From Bordetella parapertussis (GTDB taxonomy: Bacteria > Pseudomonadota > Gammaproteobacteria > Burkholderiales > Burkholderiaceae_C): 64,000 nt of DNA. Made by a program: the position numbers and the translations under genes. How positions within the stretch are numbered: position 1 is the stretch's first letter; every line of letters starts with the position of its first letter. Location: positions 62,001-126,000 of the forward strand of contig CAMBSK010000001.1 of the NCBI GenBank assembly GCA_945870575.1, given 5' to 3'. The notes below the pieces were generated by a model. It did no database searches, was not told the DNA's origin, and saw only the letters and a list, made by a program, of their open reading frames with translations. Below are positions 18,378 through 29,144 of this stretch, in pieces.

Positions 18378-18710
18378 TCAATAACCCGGTTTAGCACCTG
18401 CTCTGCGTTTGGCAAACAAACCGGCGGTTTTGGCGCCTTGCTTTTGAAAACGTTCACGCCGCGCCACTTTAGGTTCGACGCGCAAAGCTCTGAGTACCTC
18501 TAGACGGTCACCGTCTTTGAGGACATACGCACGCTCAACAGGTTTGCCCCAGACCGCGGTTTGCCAAACCAAGCTTGACTGCGCAGCAAACGGTTCAGAC
18601 TGGGTACATAAAAACTGCAATGCAGCTTCGACTGTGGCCTTGTCGTCTGTCTGCCATTCGTACAAGTCAAGTTGTCTGGCAGCCATCGAGATGGCAATGA
18701 TTATTTTCAT
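18378..18710 (-). CDS. rnfH: RnfH family ubiquitin-like protein
   Basis: 110 residues with a beta-grasp fold. E. coli RnfH is about 96 residues and sits, as here, beside ratA and smpB. Features seen are [41 protein letters not shown] and the late RRER motif, followed by a basic tail. The function in bacteria is unsettled. Its ATG overlaps the ratA stop by four bases. Confidence 0.88.
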   Translation of the reverse strand: MKIIIAISMAARQLDLYEWQTDDKATVEAALQFLCTQSEPFAAQSSLVWQTAVWGKPVERAYVLKDGDRLEVLRALRVEPKVARRERFQKQGAKTAGLFAKRRAGAKPGY

Positions 18711-19141
18711 CGCTGGTAAACCGCTTCAGCACGTTTGACGAAGGCATCGACCAAAGTAGATGCGATCTTGTCGAACACCGGACCGACGATGGCGCCAAAC
18801 ATGGAATCAAAGCTGTAGGAGAGTTTCAACTCGACGCGGCAGGCCTGTTCTTCGCCCACAGGGATAAAGTCCCATACGCCTGAAAGATGTTTGAACGGGC
18901 CGTCGATCAAATCGAGTTTGACCTGGCGCCCGTCAATGTGTGTGTTGGCCGTGGTGAAACTTTTGTGCAAGCCGCCGAAAGCCATGCCTATGCGAGCGGT
19001 CATGCCGTCGTCAGTGGTGGTGAGAATGTCGGCCTTGTCGCACCAGGGCAAAAACTGCGGGTACGAGGGCACATCGACAATCAAATCGAACATTTCGCGG
19101 GCGCTGAACCAGATCAATACAGACTTCTCAACGGTTTTCAT
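18707..19141 (-). CDS. ratA: RatA/Coq10-type START-domain protein
   Basis: 144 residues from the ATG at 19141, the conserved start [20 protein letters not shown]; further in-frame codons upstream would run into smpB. It is a polyketide-cyclase/START fold of the RatA family. It has been described in E. coli as a toxin binding 50S subunits and in other lineages as a ubiquinone-binding Coq10 homologue; sequence alone does not decide. It is divergent from smpB with 70 bases between the starts and is followed by rnfH. Confidence 0.88.
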   Translation of the reverse strand: MKTVEKSVLIWFSAREMFDLIVDVPSYPQFLPWCDKADILTTTDDGMTARIGMAFGGLHKSFTTANTHIDGRQVKLDLIDGPFKHLSGVWDFIPVGEEQACRVELKLSYSFDSMFGAIVGPVFDKIASTLVDAFVKRAEAVYQR

Positions 19142-19211
19142 AGAATGCAGTTCATGCCACACTGGCGTTGCGGGCGATTGTAAAGACCCCGTTGTATCCA
19201 ATTTCCCTCTT

Positions 19212-19685
19212 ATGGCCAGCAAAACTGCACCCCAAACCCGTATCGCGGACAACAAAAAAGCCGCCTTCAACTACTTTTTCGAGGAACGCCTGGAAGCAGG
19301 CATGGTCTTGGAAGGGTGGGAAGTCAAAGCTGCGCGCGAGGGAAAAGTGCAACTGACCGACGGCTACGTGGTGATACGCAGCGGCGAGATGTACGTTATC
19401 GGTTGTCAGATCAACCCGCTGAAAACCGCGTCCACCCATGTCAACCCGGACGCCATTCGTTCGCGAAAATTGCTGTTGCACAAGGAAGAAATCCGGCGTT
19501 TGATAGGCAAGGTCGAGCAAAAAGGCTATACGCTGGTACCGCTGAATTTGCATTGGAAAAACGGCCGCATCAAATGTGAAATCGCGCTGGCCAAAGGCAA
19601 AGCAGAACATGATAAGCGCGACACCATCAAGGACCGCGAGGGCAAGCGCGAAGTCGAACGCGCCATGAAACAGCGCACCCGCTGA
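19212..19685 (+). CDS. smpB: SsrA-binding protein SmpB
   Basis: 157 residues from the ATG at 19212. SmpB carries tmRNA to stalled ribosomes for trans-translation. The family signature is complete: [46 protein letters not shown], and the basic tail [19 protein letters not shown]. The length is standard. The usual ratA/rnfH neighbours are on the other strand. No tmRNA gene is seen nearby. Confidence 0.97.
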   Translation: MASKTAPQTRIADNKKAAFNYFFEERLEAGMVLEGWEVKAAREGKVQLTDGYVVIRSGEMYVIGCQINPLKTASTHVNPDAIRSRKLLLHKEEIRRLIGKVEQKGYTLVPLNLHWKNGRIKCEIALAKGKAEHDKRDTIKDREGKREVERAMKQRTR

Positions 19686-19691
19686 AGCCGC

Positions 19692-20369
19692 TCAGTCCAC
19701 CCAGGAGGCGCGCCCTGCCTGCATCATCAAACGCTTCTCACAACGTTTTGACAAAGCCAGATCATGCGTGACCAGTACCAGCGTGGTGCCCAGTTCTCTG
19801 TTTAATTCAAGCATCAACTGCATGACCGTCTCGCCGGTGGCGTGGTCCAGGCTGCCGGTGGGCTCGTCAGCCAGCAGCACCTGCGGCTTGACCACAAAAG
19901 CGCGCGCCAGTGCCACCCTCTGCTGCTCGCCACCGCTCATCACTTTGGGGTAATGATTTAAACGTTCAGCCAGTCCGACACGCACCAAGATGTCTTTGGC
20001 CACCGGTTTAGGTTCAGGGTGACCGGCAAGCTCCAGCGGCAGCATGACGTTCTCAAGCGCAGTCAAGGCCGACAGCAACTGAAAGCTTTGAAACACAAAG
20101 CCTATGTGTTGAGACCGTAAACCAGCCCTGTCGTCTTCGTTCAAGGCAAACATATCCTGACCGGCCAGATGAACCGTTCCCTGAGTAGGCGTGTCCAAGC
20201 CCGCCATGATGGCCAGCAAGGTGCTTTTGCCCGAGCCGGATGCGCCGACGATGGCAACGGTTTGCTGCGGGTTCAGGGTGAAATCGATATCGCGGAGAAT
20301 GTCCAGGGTACCGGTGGCATCGGTGACCGATTTGTACAAATGAGAGACAGCAATCAGTGGTGAGGACAT
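19692..20369 (-). CDS. ybbA: ABC transporter ATP-binding protein (YbbA/LolD type)
   Basis: 225 residues with Walker A GASGSGKST, signature MSGGEQQRVALARA, Walker B VLLADEPTGSLD and H-loop VTHDL. It belongs to the MacB/LolD/YbbA class that works with FtsX-like permeases in lipid or lipoprotein handling rather than import. It is divergent from a TesA-like gene, the pairing known for ybbA-tesA. The large YbbP permease is not adjacent, so its partner must be encoded elsewhere. It is convergent with smpB with only six bases between the stops. Confidence 0.85.
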   Translation of the reverse strand: MSSPLIAVSHLYKSVTDATGTLDILRDIDFTLNPQQTVAIVGASGSGKSTLLAIMAGLDTPTQGTVHLAGQDMFALNEDDRAGLRSQHIGFVFQSFQLLSALTALENVMLPLELAGHPEPKPVAKDILVRVGLAERLNHYPKVMSGGEQQRVALARAFVVKPQVLLADEPTGSLDHATGETVMQLMLELNRELGTTLVLVTHDLALSKRCEKRLMMQAGRASWVD

Positions 20370-20372
20370 TCA

Positions 20373-21020
20373 GTGAGATCCGTGTTGAGACGCAGAGACT
20401 TTAACTTGCAAGCCTTAAGCCTGTGCGCGTCGGGTCTATCGCCCGCCGTGCTGCGGGCCGCAGAACGAAAAACTATGTTGATCGTCGGCGACTCTTTGAG
20501 CGCCGAATACGGCATTGCACGCGGCAGCGGTTGGGTGGCCCTGCTGGCCGCTCAGCTAGCCAAGGATAAGCCGCAATGGCAGGTGGTCAACGCCAGCATC
20601 AGCGGCGACACCACCGCCGGCGGGTTGGCCCGCCTACCTGCATTGCTGCAAAAACATCAGCCCGCTTTGGTGGTCATTGAACTCGGTGGCAATGACGCAT
20701 TGCGCGGATTTTCATTGAAAATGACTGAGGGCAATTTGACCGGCATGATCAGCGCCAGTCAGAAAATCAAAGCCTCAGTTTTATTGATAGGTATGCAAGT
20801 GCCGCCCAACTACGGCACCGCTTATGCGCAAGACTTCAGCCGTATGTTTCAAACCATCAGTCAAAAACAAAAGATATCGCTGGTGCCTTTTTTGCTTAAA
20901 GGCATTGCCGATGCCTCCGACCCTACTGCCTTGTTTCAAGCGGATCGCATCCATCCCAAGGCAGAAGCGCATCCGCAGATACTGGCTAACGTCTGGCCTG
21001 TGTTGAAGAAGATGCTCTGA
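20373..21020 (+). CDS. tesA: TesA-type GDSL esterase/arylesterase
   Basis: 215 residues. It is an SGNH hydrolase: block I GDSLSAEYG (nucleophile Ser), block III GGND, block V DRIHP (Asp-His). An N-terminal segment with arginines and a hydrophobic stretch (RRRDFNLQALSLCASGLSP) looks like a signal peptide, so it acts in the periplasm. The start is a GTG at 20373, only three bases from the divergent ybbA start; a GTG three codons downstream is an alternative. TesA-type enzymes act on thioesters and esters. Confidence 0.87.
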   Translation: MRSVLRRRDFNLQALSLCASGLSPAVLRAAERKTMLIVGDSLSAEYGIARGSGWVALLAAQLAKDKPQWQVVNASISGDTTAGGLARLPALLQKHQPALVVIELGGNDALRGFSLKMTEGNLTGMISASQKIKASVLLIGMQVPPNYGTAYAQDFSRMFQTISQKQKISLVPFLLKGIADASDPTALFQADRIHPKAEAHPQILANVWPVLKKML

Positions 21021-22099
21021 TGGCGGCTCGCCCTATCACTGCCCTTCAAGCCATAGAACGCATGGCCCTGAGGTCTGACAACGGCGGATTCAGTTGCATC
21101 ATTGACGCACGCACAGAGGATGAGTTTGATCTCGACCGTTTGCCCGATGCATTGAACTGGCCCTCCTTGACCAATGAAGAACGGATTCGAGTCGGTACCT
21201 TGTACAAACAAGTCAGCCCGTTTGAAGCCAACAAAGTCGGCGCCTCTCTGGTGGCCGCGAATATCTCGCGACACATAGATAGACATGTCATGCCTTTAAG
21301 CAAGGAATGGCAACCGCTTATTTACTGCTGGCGCGGCGGCAAACGCAGCGGCTCGTTGGCGCTGGTGCTCGGTCAGATTGGCTTTCGTGTCTGGCTGATA
21401 GAAGGTGGCTACAAAGCGTTTCGCGCAGAAATGATCCAAGATATTGCGCGACTGGCGCCTTTGCTTCATTTCCAAGTCATCACCGGCCCGACAGGCTCAG
21501 GCAAAACACGTTTACTTCAAGCGCTCTCCCATTCAGGGGCTCAGGTGCTCGACTTGGAAGATCTGGCTAAACACCGCAGTTCGGTGCTGGGGCGTATTCC
21601 GGGTCAGCCTCAGCCCAGCCAAAAACATTTTGACACACTGGTGTGGGACAAATTACGCGGTTTTGATCCCCAGCGCACCGTGTTTGTCGAGGCGGAAAGC
21701 AAAAAAGTCGGTAACCTGGCTGTGCCTCAGGCATTGATGGAGGTGATGCGGCAAAGCCCGTGTATCGATCTTCAACTCAGTGACGATGAGCGTGTGAAAT
21801 TGCTGCTCGACGACTATGCTTTTTTCGCAGATGACCTAGGTTTGTTCAGCGAACGGCTGTCTATGTTGACGGAATTAAAAGGGAAAAACGTGGTGAACGC
21901 ATGGCAGCAACAGTTGGTTAACGCAGAGGTAGAACAAGTGGTGCGTGACTTGTTGACAAGCCATTACGACCCGACTTACGCCAGATCGGTGGCGCGCAAT
22001 TTTGTACGTTACCCGCAAGCTACGGCAGCACCTTTGGCAGACAGACACGCTGCTTCCATGCAAGCCTTGGCCGACAAGCTCGCGGCGCAATTCGATTAA
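21020..22099 (+). CDS. selU: tRNA 2-selenouridine synthase
   Basis: 359 residues. MnmH/SelU replaces sulfur by selenium at wobble 2-thiouridine, using selenophosphate, and geranylates the same base. An N-terminal rhodanese domain carries the active Cys in YCWRGGKRSG (about 96), and a P-loop domain carries GPTGSGKT (about 156). The start overlaps the tesA stop (TGATG). Its presence implies selD elsewhere in the genome. Confidence 0.93.
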   Translation: MAARPITALQAIERMALRSDNGGFSCIIDARTEDEFDLDRLPDALNWPSLTNEERIRVGTLYKQVSPFEANKVGASLVAANISRHIDRHVMPLSKEWQPLIYCWRGGKRSGSLALVLGQIGFRVWLIEGGYKAFRAEMIQDIARLAPLLHFQVITGPTGSGKTRLLQALSHSGAQVLDLEDLAKHRSSVLGRIPGQPQPSQKHFDTLVWDKLRGFDPQRTVFVEAESKKVGNLAVPQALMEVMRQSPCIDLQLSDDERVKLLLDDYAFFADDLGLFSERLSMLTELKGKNVVNAWQQQLVNAEVEQVVRDLLTSHYDPTYARSVARNFVRYPQATAAPLADRHAASMQALADKLAAQFD

Positions 22100-22139
22100 T
22101 AAAACCTTGCCTGAAAAAATTCAAGGGGTAGCCGCTGAC

Positions 22140-23372
22140 TCAGGCCATGGACGACAAGGCTTGCGACAGGTCTGCGATCAAGTCTTCTGGCGACTCAAGT
22201 CCAATTGCGAGGCGAACAAAGCCGGCTTGCAGCAGTTCAGCAGGCGCGTATTGACGCATTTTTTTCAAATCGTAGGGTACCGCCAGACTGACCGGCCCGG
22301 CCCAGCTAAAGCCCAACTTGAACAGCCTGAGTGCATTGCAGAACCTGTCGATATGTGCCTGATTAAACGCGGGATCAAATCGCAAACTCAGCAAGCTGGC
22401 CGCTGCCCCGCCGCTGTGCACCTCGGCGTTAGCCGCGACACCACCGGCACACAAATCCCGCCAATGCGCGTGTCCGGGCGAAGCGGCAATGGCCGGGTGC
22501 AAAACCTGGGCAAAAGCGGTCTGTTGTAAACACCAGACGGCCAGTTTTCGGCACGTCTCATCTTGTGTTTTGTACCGCAATACTATGCTTGGCAAAGACC
22601 GCAACACCAGCTCAGCATCATTGCCGGCCACGCCAAAACCCAGGCGCATGTGGCTGAGTTTCAAGCTGCGCGCCAGATCATCTCTGCATGTGGTGACGCT
22701 GCCCATCAACACATCACCGCCGCCGCTGGGGTATTTGGTCAGGGCATGCACGCACACATCGGTACCGAGCCGGCTACCGGCCGTCTGAGGCAATAAATCA
22801 AAGGGCTGGAATGCCACACCGGCACCCCAGGTGTTGTCCAATGCAGTCCATACATTGCGCGATTGACAGAGGCGCACAAGTGCAAGCAAATCAGGAAATT
22901 CCAAAGTCACAGAGCCCGGCGCTTCCAGCCAAACCAGTCGAGTGTCAGCTTGTATGTTGTCGGCCAGCGACTGCGGATCCATGGGGTCGTAATACCGGTG
23001 GCTGATGCCCCATTGCTGTAATTCAGCTTCTGCCAGAGATTTCAAAGGCCCGTAGGCATTGTCCGGAATCAAAATACCGTCGCCGGTTTTCAGCAAAGCC
23101 AAATTGACTTGAGCCAGGGCCGCCAAACCGCTGGGCAGCAAGACGCAATGTTTTGCGCCTTCAAGCTGGCAAATTCTTTCTTCCAGCGTGAAAGTTGTCG
23201 GCGTACCGTGCAAGCCGTAGGTGTAGCCGGTTTTGTCCAACCAGTTGCGCTCGCGCATGGCTTTGACATCCGGAAAAAACACAGAAGACGCTTTGTGAAC
23301 AGCTATTTGCGGGGACGCGAAAGCCCCAGGTGGCTGGTAAGCATGGTGTATGAGCGCGGTATCAGGCTTCAT
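22140..23372 (-). CDS. metC: cystathionine beta-lyase (Cys/Met metabolism PLP enzyme)
   Basis: 410 residues with the PLP lysine in VHALTKYPSGG and the substrate-loop tyrosines in TGYTYGLHGTPTT. The GLHGTPT motif fits the cystathionine beta-lyase branch, which cleaves cystathionine to homocysteine, pyruvate and ammonia. The paralogue at 3214 is the OAH sulfhydrylase. The start is three bases after the stop of the phosphoribosyltransferase gene, so they form one transcript. A gamma-lyase role cannot be excluded. Confidence 0.85.
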   Translation of the reverse strand: MKPDTALIHHAYQPPGAFASPQIAVHKASSVFFPDVKAMRERNWLDKTGYTYGLHGTPTTFTLEERICQLEGAKHCVLLPSGLAALAQVNLALLKTGDGILIPDNAYGPLKSLAEAELQQWGISHRYYDPMDPQSLADNIQADTRLVWLEAPGSVTLEFPDLLALVRLCQSRNVWTALDNTWGAGVAFQPFDLLPQTAGSRLGTDVCVHALTKYPSGGGDVLMGSVTTCRDDLARSLKLSHMRLGFGVAGNDAELVLRSLPSIVLRYKTQDETCRKLAVWCLQQTAFAQVLHPAIAASPGHAHWRDLCAGGVAANAEVHSGGAAASLLSLRFDPAFNQAHIDRFCNALRLFKLGFSWAGPVSLAVPYDLKKMRQYAPAELLQAGFVRLAIGLESPEDLIADLSQALSSMA

Positions 23373-23375
23373 GCC

Positions 23376-23900
23376 TCAAACCCGCCATTTCTCCAGCAAC
23401 TGCAGCGGGCGCATGGTGTCATAGGCCTCGAAAGGCTGGTGTATCCAAGGGTTGGTTGACAGGTATTCGACTGAAAAGTCAGGGGTGAAAGCAGACACAC
23501 CTTTGGTCCAGATGACTGCACTGCGCAACTCGGTGATAGGTGCGTAATTGTTTTTCAACAAGTCCATGACAGCACTCAAGGTATGGCCGGAATCGGCCAG
23601 GTCATCAACCAGCAACACGCGCCCTGCAATTTCACCCTGAGGTGTGGTGATGTACCTGGCTATGTCCAGATGGCCTTGCACGGTGCCGCCTTCAGAGCGG
23701 TAAGAACTGGTGGACATGATGGCCAGCGGTTTGTCAAATATGCGGGACAACACATCGCCGGGTCGCATACCACCGCGCGCCAGACACAAAATAGTGTCGA
23801 ATTCCCAGCCTGACTGGTGGATTTTGATGGCCAGTTTCTCGAGCAGGTTGTTGTACTCGTCATAAGACACGTACAAATGTTTTCCATCTTCAGTCAGCAT
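23376..23900 (-). CDS. purine phosphoribosyltransferase (xanthine/hypoxanthine type)
   Basis: 174 residues, a type I phosphoribosyltransferase. The PRPP loop is VLLVDDLADSGHTL, and FDTILCLARGGMRPGDVLSR is the PPi loop region. It salvages a purine base with PRPP to a nucleotide. The setting directly after purA (15-base gap) supports a purine salvage role. Guanine/xanthine or hypoxanthine preference cannot be read from sequence. Confidence 0.85.
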   Translation of the reverse strand: MLTEDGKHLYVSYDEYNNLLEKLAIKIHQSGWEFDTILCLARGGMRPGDVLSRIFDKPLAIMSTSSYRSEGGTVQGHLDIARYITTPQGEIAGRVLLVDDLADSGHTLSAVMDLLKNNYAPITELRSAVIWTKGVSAFTPDFSVEYLSTNPWIHQPFEAYDTMRPLQLLEKWRV

Positions 23901-23915
23901 GGCAATGCTCGCAGT

Positions 23916-25307
<1,392 letters not shown>

Positions 25308-26462
25308 TCAGTTGGTTTTCAAAGGGCGGACTGTCCAAACGCCCTGATGGTTAATCAATTCACGGTCGCAATGAAATTCGTCAACTTCGCTTTCGTGACC
25401 CGGCAACATACAGACCACGGTATGGCCTTGTAACCTCAATTGCGCAATGGTCTGGCTGAGCGCCTCGTCCTCGCCCCAAGGCGCGCGTATCGCCGCTTGA
25501 GGTAGCGGGTGTGCAAGCAAGCTGACCAGGGCTTTGATATCCATACTGAAACCGGCAGCCGGGCGTTTGCGCCCGAACACAGCACCAACTTCGTCATAGC
25601 GGCCGCCGCGCGCCAATGCATCGCTGGTCTCAGGCACAAAAATAGAAAAACGCGGACCGCTGTAGTACGCAAAACCGCGCAAATCAGCCAGGTCTATGCT
25701 GACCGGGTGCTTGACATGCGAGGCAAGCCATTCAAGCTGATCTAAAGCATGCAGCACCTCAGGCCACGGAGAAAACTCTTGCCTGGCTTGCGCAAGAACG
25801 CTGATATCGCCGTACATCTGCACCAGCGACTGCAAGGCTTTGGCAAGCGGCTGGGGCAAATGCTTTCCCAGTTCGCGCATGCCGCTGACATTTTTATGCG
25901 ACAAGGTATCGCTGATGGTCGCAGACAGTTCATGGCTGATCGCATGTCCTTTGAGCAAAGCTGGGAGAATGCGTGCATCACTCAGGTCTACGTGGAAATT
26001 TGAAAGTCCGGCGGTACGCAGACTTTGCAAAGCCAGTTGAAGTATTTCAAGGTCGGCTTCAAGGCCGGTGTGGCCGTAAATTTCCGCGCCGAACTGCAAG
26101 GGCTCGCGGGTGGCGTAAGGACTGGCAGGCAGGGTGTGCACCACTGGACCGCAATAACAAAGCCGGGTGACTCCGCTGCGGTTGAGCAAGTGCGCGTCTA
26201 TGCGTGCTACCTGAGGCGTGGTGTCTATGCGCAAGCCCAGACTTCGACCGCTGAGCTGATCCACCATTTTGAAAGTTTGCAGATCCTGCGCGCTGCCGGG
26301 GGCAGACAACAAGGAATCGACATGCTCGAGCAAGGGCGGCATGACAAGCTCATAGCCAAAGCCCCTGGCCGTGTCCACGCACAAACGACGTAATTCTTCG
26401 ATGTGCCGGGCCTCTGAAGGCAAAACGTCCGCAATATGATCCGGCAAAACCCAGGCAGCCAT
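25308..26462 (-). CDS. hisZ: ATP phosphoribosyltransferase regulatory subunit HisZ
   Basis: 384 residues, homologous to histidyl-tRNA synthetase but without aminoacylation function. HisZ binds the short form of HisG to make active, histidine-sensitive ATP phosphoribosyltransferase. The N-terminus [23 protein letters not shown] and the class II core [16 protein letters not shown] are typical, as is [18 protein letters not shown]. It tells us that HisG in this organism is the short form. The true hisS is at 33842. A candidate promoter lies 27-32 bases upstream. Confidence 0.93.
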   Translation of the reverse strand: MAAWVLPDHIADVLPSEARHIEELRRLCVDTARGFGYELVMPPLLEHVDSLLSAPGSAQDLQTFKMVDQLSGRSLGLRIDTTPQVARIDAHLLNRSGVTRLCYCGPVVHTLPASPYATREPLQFGAEIYGHTGLEADLEILQLALQSLRTAGLSNFHVDLSDARILPALLKGHAISHELSATISDTLSHKNVSGMRELGKHLPQPLAKALQSLVQMYGDISVLAQARQEFSPWPEVLHALDQLEWLASHVKHPVSIDLADLRGFAYYSGPRFSIFVPETSDALARGGRYDEVGAVFGRKRPAAGFSMDIKALVSLLAHPLPQAAIRAPWGEDEALSQTIAQLRLQGHTVVCMLPGHESEVDEFHCDRELINHQGVWTVRPLKTN

Positions 26463-26477
26463 GAGTATGAAGTACTG

Positions 26478-26747
26478 TTAAAAAAGAGATTCTACCGGTC
26501 TGTGACAGCCGTATGCCGATTGCTGCTGACAACAGGCGACAGGCTCACAACAACCATTCCAAAAGCAACATTCCAAAAACAACATTCCAAAAACAATACA
26601 TCCCAGTCCGATAAAGCGGATCTGACAGTCATTCAATTGCATTAATTGCAAAAAAGTCTTGCGCCAGATGCACGGTGAAATAAACGGCAGCAAGCCCTCG
26701 ACGATCAAGACCAGGGCGATTGCAGTCCACACACTGTGGCTGTCCAT
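26478..26747 (-). CDS. DUF2065 small inner-membrane protein with unusual C-terminal extension
   Basis: 89 residues. The first 55 or so match the DUF2065 (YjeT) family: two hydrophobic helices around IALVLIVEGLLPFISP and IRFIGLGCIVFGMLFL, the normal resident between hflC and hisZ. Family members usually end at about 61-67 residues. Here the frame continues with a Cys-rich tail (six Cys) encoded partly by a 14-bp tandem repeat and then by the presumed hisZ promoter. The tail may be a chance read-through. Function of the family is unknown. Confidence 0.75.
   Translation of the reverse strand: MDSHSVWTAIALVLIVEGLLPFISPCIWRKTFLQLMQLNDCQIRFIGLGCIVFGMLFLECCFWNGCCEPVACCQQQSAYGCHRPVESLF
26480..26505 (-). 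promoter_or_regulatory. candidate hisZ-purA promoter element (TAGAAT)
   Basis: On the minus strand TCACAGACCGGTAGAATCTC, followed by TTTTTT, lies just upstream of hisZ and inside the 3' end of the DUF2065 frame. It matches the block upstream of guaB over about 25 bases with one gap. TAGAAT would be the -10 box. Confidence 0.4.
26555..26596 (+). repeat. three tandem 14-bp units inside the DUF2065 frame
   Basis: CATTCCAAAAACAA occurs at 26569-26582 and 26583-26596, and with one mismatch at 26555-26568. Because 14 is not a multiple of three, each copy is read in a different frame, which explains the odd residue string after the second helix. A change in copy number would change the protein end. 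Confidence 0.85.
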
Positions 26748-26763
26748 GGGCTACTGCCAACGC

Positions 26764-27660
26764 TTATTTTTTGGCAGACCCAGACGATCCGCCGCCCCGC
26801 ATGGCCTTGAAGAAATCGCTGCTCGGGTCCAGCACCATGACATCGGATTTTTTATTAAAGCTGGATTTATAGGCTTCAATGCTTTGGTAGAACTGCGCAA
26901 ACTGAGCGTCTTTACCAAAGGCATCGGCATACAAACGCGCAGCTTCAGCATCGCCCTCGCCTTTTATTTTCTGAGCGTCACGGTAAGCATTGGCCAAAGT
27001 GACTTCGCGCTGGCGGTCAGCATCGGCTCGGATTTTTTCTCCCTCAGCACCACCGGTAGAACGCAATTCATTGGCCACGCGTTTGCGCTCAGCTTCCATG
27101 CGGCGATACACAGACTCGGTGATGGTATCCACATAATCTGCGCGAGTGATGCGCACGTCAACCACGTCAATGCCCCACGGGTTTGAGCCTTTGACGATTT
27201 CAATCACTTCGCGCTTGACATCCACCATCAAATCCTCACGCTTGAGAGACAGCAGGTCTTTGACGGTGCGCTTGTTAATTTCTTCTTGGAACGCATTGCG
27301 AACAACGCGGGTGAGTTGCTGAGCTCCGGCTTTTTCATCCAGACCGACGTTACGGATGTACTGTGAAGGATCGGAAATGCGCCAACGCACATACCAGTCA
27401 ATCACCATGCGCTGCTTCTCAGCAGTGAGCATGGGTTCAGAGTCAACGTTGTCAAGGGTCAGCAAGCGCTTGTCAATGAAGTTCACGTTTTGCAGCGGCG
27501 GTGGAAGTTTGAAATTCAGACCTGGCTCAGTGATAACTTTTTTGATCTGACCCAATGAATACACTACACCGAACTGGCGTTGATCTACTACAAAAATGGT
27601 GGAACTGAAAATCAGCAACGCCAGCAACAGGGTGGAAATGTAAAAACCTATTTTGTTCAT
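26764..27660 (-). CDS. hflC: HflC, FtsH protease modulator
   Basis: 298 residues with an N-terminal signal anchor (IGFYISTLLLALLIFSST) and an SPFH/band-7 domain containing DQRQFGVVYSLGQIKKVI and VRWRISDPSQYI. HflC with HflK forms the large periplasmic cage around FtsH that limits its proteolysis. The tail is rich in Ser and Gly. It lies 12 bases after hflK in the usual order. Confidence 0.95.
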   Translation of the reverse strand: MNKIGFYISTLLLALLIFSSTIFVVDQRQFGVVYSLGQIKKVITEPGLNFKLPPPLQNVNFIDKRLLTLDNVDSEPMLTAEKQRMVIDWYVRWRISDPSQYIRNVGLDEKAGAQQLTRVVRNAFQEEINKRTVKDLLSLKREDLMVDVKREVIEIVKGSNPWGIDVVDVRITRADYVDTITESVYRRMEAERKRVANELRSTGGAEGEKIRADADRQREVTLANAYRDAQKIKGEGDAEAARLYADAFGKDAQFAQFYQSIEAYKSSFNKKSDVMVLDPSSDFFKAMRGGGSSGSAKK

Positions 27661-27672
27661 ATCGATATCACC

Positions 27673-29079
27673 TTAGCGTAGGTCGCGGTCACGTTGGCGG
27701 CTGTCACGTCCTCTGCTGTCGCCGCCAGGGGCAACAGGCAAAGCGCCGGATGAGGAAGAGTCACTAGAGGGCGGGGGCAGTAGCGGAGCCTCTGGAGCAT
27801 TCACGCCGTTCATTTGCATGATCTTGTCAAGCGGCAGGTAAAGCATGTTGGAGCCCTGTCGGGTCTCCACCAACACCTTGGTCACGTTGCTATACATCTC
27901 TTTCATAGCATTGATGTACAAACGGTCACGAGTGACTTGAGGGGCTTTCTGGTATTCGCTGTAAAGCGAACGGAAACGTTGGGCATCACCTTGCGCCTGC
28001 GCCACGATGCGGGACTTGTAGGCATCGGCTTCTTGTTTGAGGCGCGAGGCGGAACCGACAGCGCGGGGAATCACGTCATTAGCATACGCTTCTGCTTCGT
28101 TTTTGGCACGTTCGCGCTCCTGACCGGCTTTGAGCACATCGTCAAACGCCGCTTGAACCTGCTCTGGCGGACGCACGCCACCTTGCTGCAAGTTGATACC
28201 GACCACTTCGATACCAACGTTGTAATTGTCGAGTATGGTTTGCATGATTTTGCGAACACGCGGTGCGATTTGCTCCCGGTCTTCCGACAAGGCCGCATCC
28301 ATGCGCATCTTGCCTACCACTTCTCGCACCGCTGTTTCAGCCGCTTGCATCACCGCATCGGTTGGGTTTTTACTTTCAAACAAATAAGCGCGTGCATCGG
28401 TTAAGCGGTATTGCACAGCGAATTTGATTTCGACAATGTTTTCATCCTCGGTCAGCATGGCTGATTCGCGTAAACCGGTGGCCTTGATGACGGTATCACG
28501 CCCGATGTCCAATGATCGAATCTGAGTCACAAACACGACTTCGTGGCGTTGTATCGGGTAGGGCATGCGCCAGTTGATACCGGCGCCAGCAGTGCTGTGG
28601 TAACGGCCGAACTGGGTAATAACCGCTTGCTGACCCTCTTGCACGATGAAAAAACCGGACGCCAGCCAGACAAGCGCCAACACGCCTACGACAAGACCCA
28701 AGCCTAAACCGGCATTTTTAAATGGAGGCTGAAAACCGCCGCCAGAGCCCGGCGGGTTGCTGCCGGGTCCGCCTTTGCCGCCGAACAGTTGGCCAAGTTT
28801 GCGGTTCAACTCTTGCCAGAGTTCGTCCAGATCAGGTGGACCTTTCGAAGGCGGCGGGCGGCGATTGCCTTCAGGTGGCGGTGTTGGTTGCCCGGGATCT
28901 GATCCGTTCGCGGTGTTGCTCGGTTGCTCATCGCCACGACCCCAGCGGCCGTCATTCAAATTAAACATACCCAGCAGGCGCAGCCAAACGGCGACGCAAA
29001 CCGAACGCATCCAAAGGAAAAACCACTGTAGGTGGGATAACCAGTTTGTCATAGGCCAAGCCCAGATTTTATTGTTCAT
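27673..29079 (-). CDS. hflK: HflK, FtsH protease modulator (start uncertain)
   Basis: 468 residues from the ATG at 29079. After a Pro/Gly-rich segment (60-110) comes the normal membrane anchor (LGLVVGVLALVWLASGFF) and a band-7 domain (EGQQAVITQFGRY). The family usually begins near MFNLNDGRWGRGD, which here is an internal ATG at 28968. The 37 preceding codons encode a Trp-rich hydrophobic stretch, and no start has a convincing ribosome site. Starts at 29079, 29052 or 28968 are all possible. It forms the HflKC complex with the next gene. Confidence 0.92.
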   Translation of the reverse strand: MNNKIWAWPMTNWLSHLQWFFLWMRSVCVAVWLRLLGMFNLNDGRWGRGDEQPSNTANGSDPGQPTPPPEGNRRPPPSKGPPDLDELWQELNRKLGQLFGGKGGPGSNPPGSGGGFQPPFKNAGLGLGLVVGVLALVWLASGFFIVQEGQQAVITQFGRYHSTAGAGINWRMPYPIQRHEVVFVTQIRSLDIGRDTVIKATGLRESAMLTEDENIVEIKFAVQYRLTDARAYLFESKNPTDAVMQAAETAVREVVGKMRMDAALSEDREQIAPRVRKIMQTILDNYNVGIEVVGINLQQGGVRPPEQVQAAFDDVLKAGQERERAKNEAEAYANDVIPRAVGSASRLKQEADAYKSRIVAQAQGDAQRFRSLYSEYQKAPQVTRDRLYINAMKEMYSNVTKVLVETRQGSNMLYLPLDKIMQMNGVNAPEAPLLPPPSSDSSSSGALPVAPGGDSRGRDSRQRDRDLR

Positions 29080-29144
29080 GTGCAATCGGTCAAAAAATGT
29101 TGCAAGACAGTATTGTGCCTAAAGCGGCAAAGGTCGCTGATTCT

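Noticed and set aside
22100-22139. Weak hairpin between selU and metC (CCTTG / CAAGG)
   Set aside because: A five-base stem with a 12-base loop is too weak to call a terminator.
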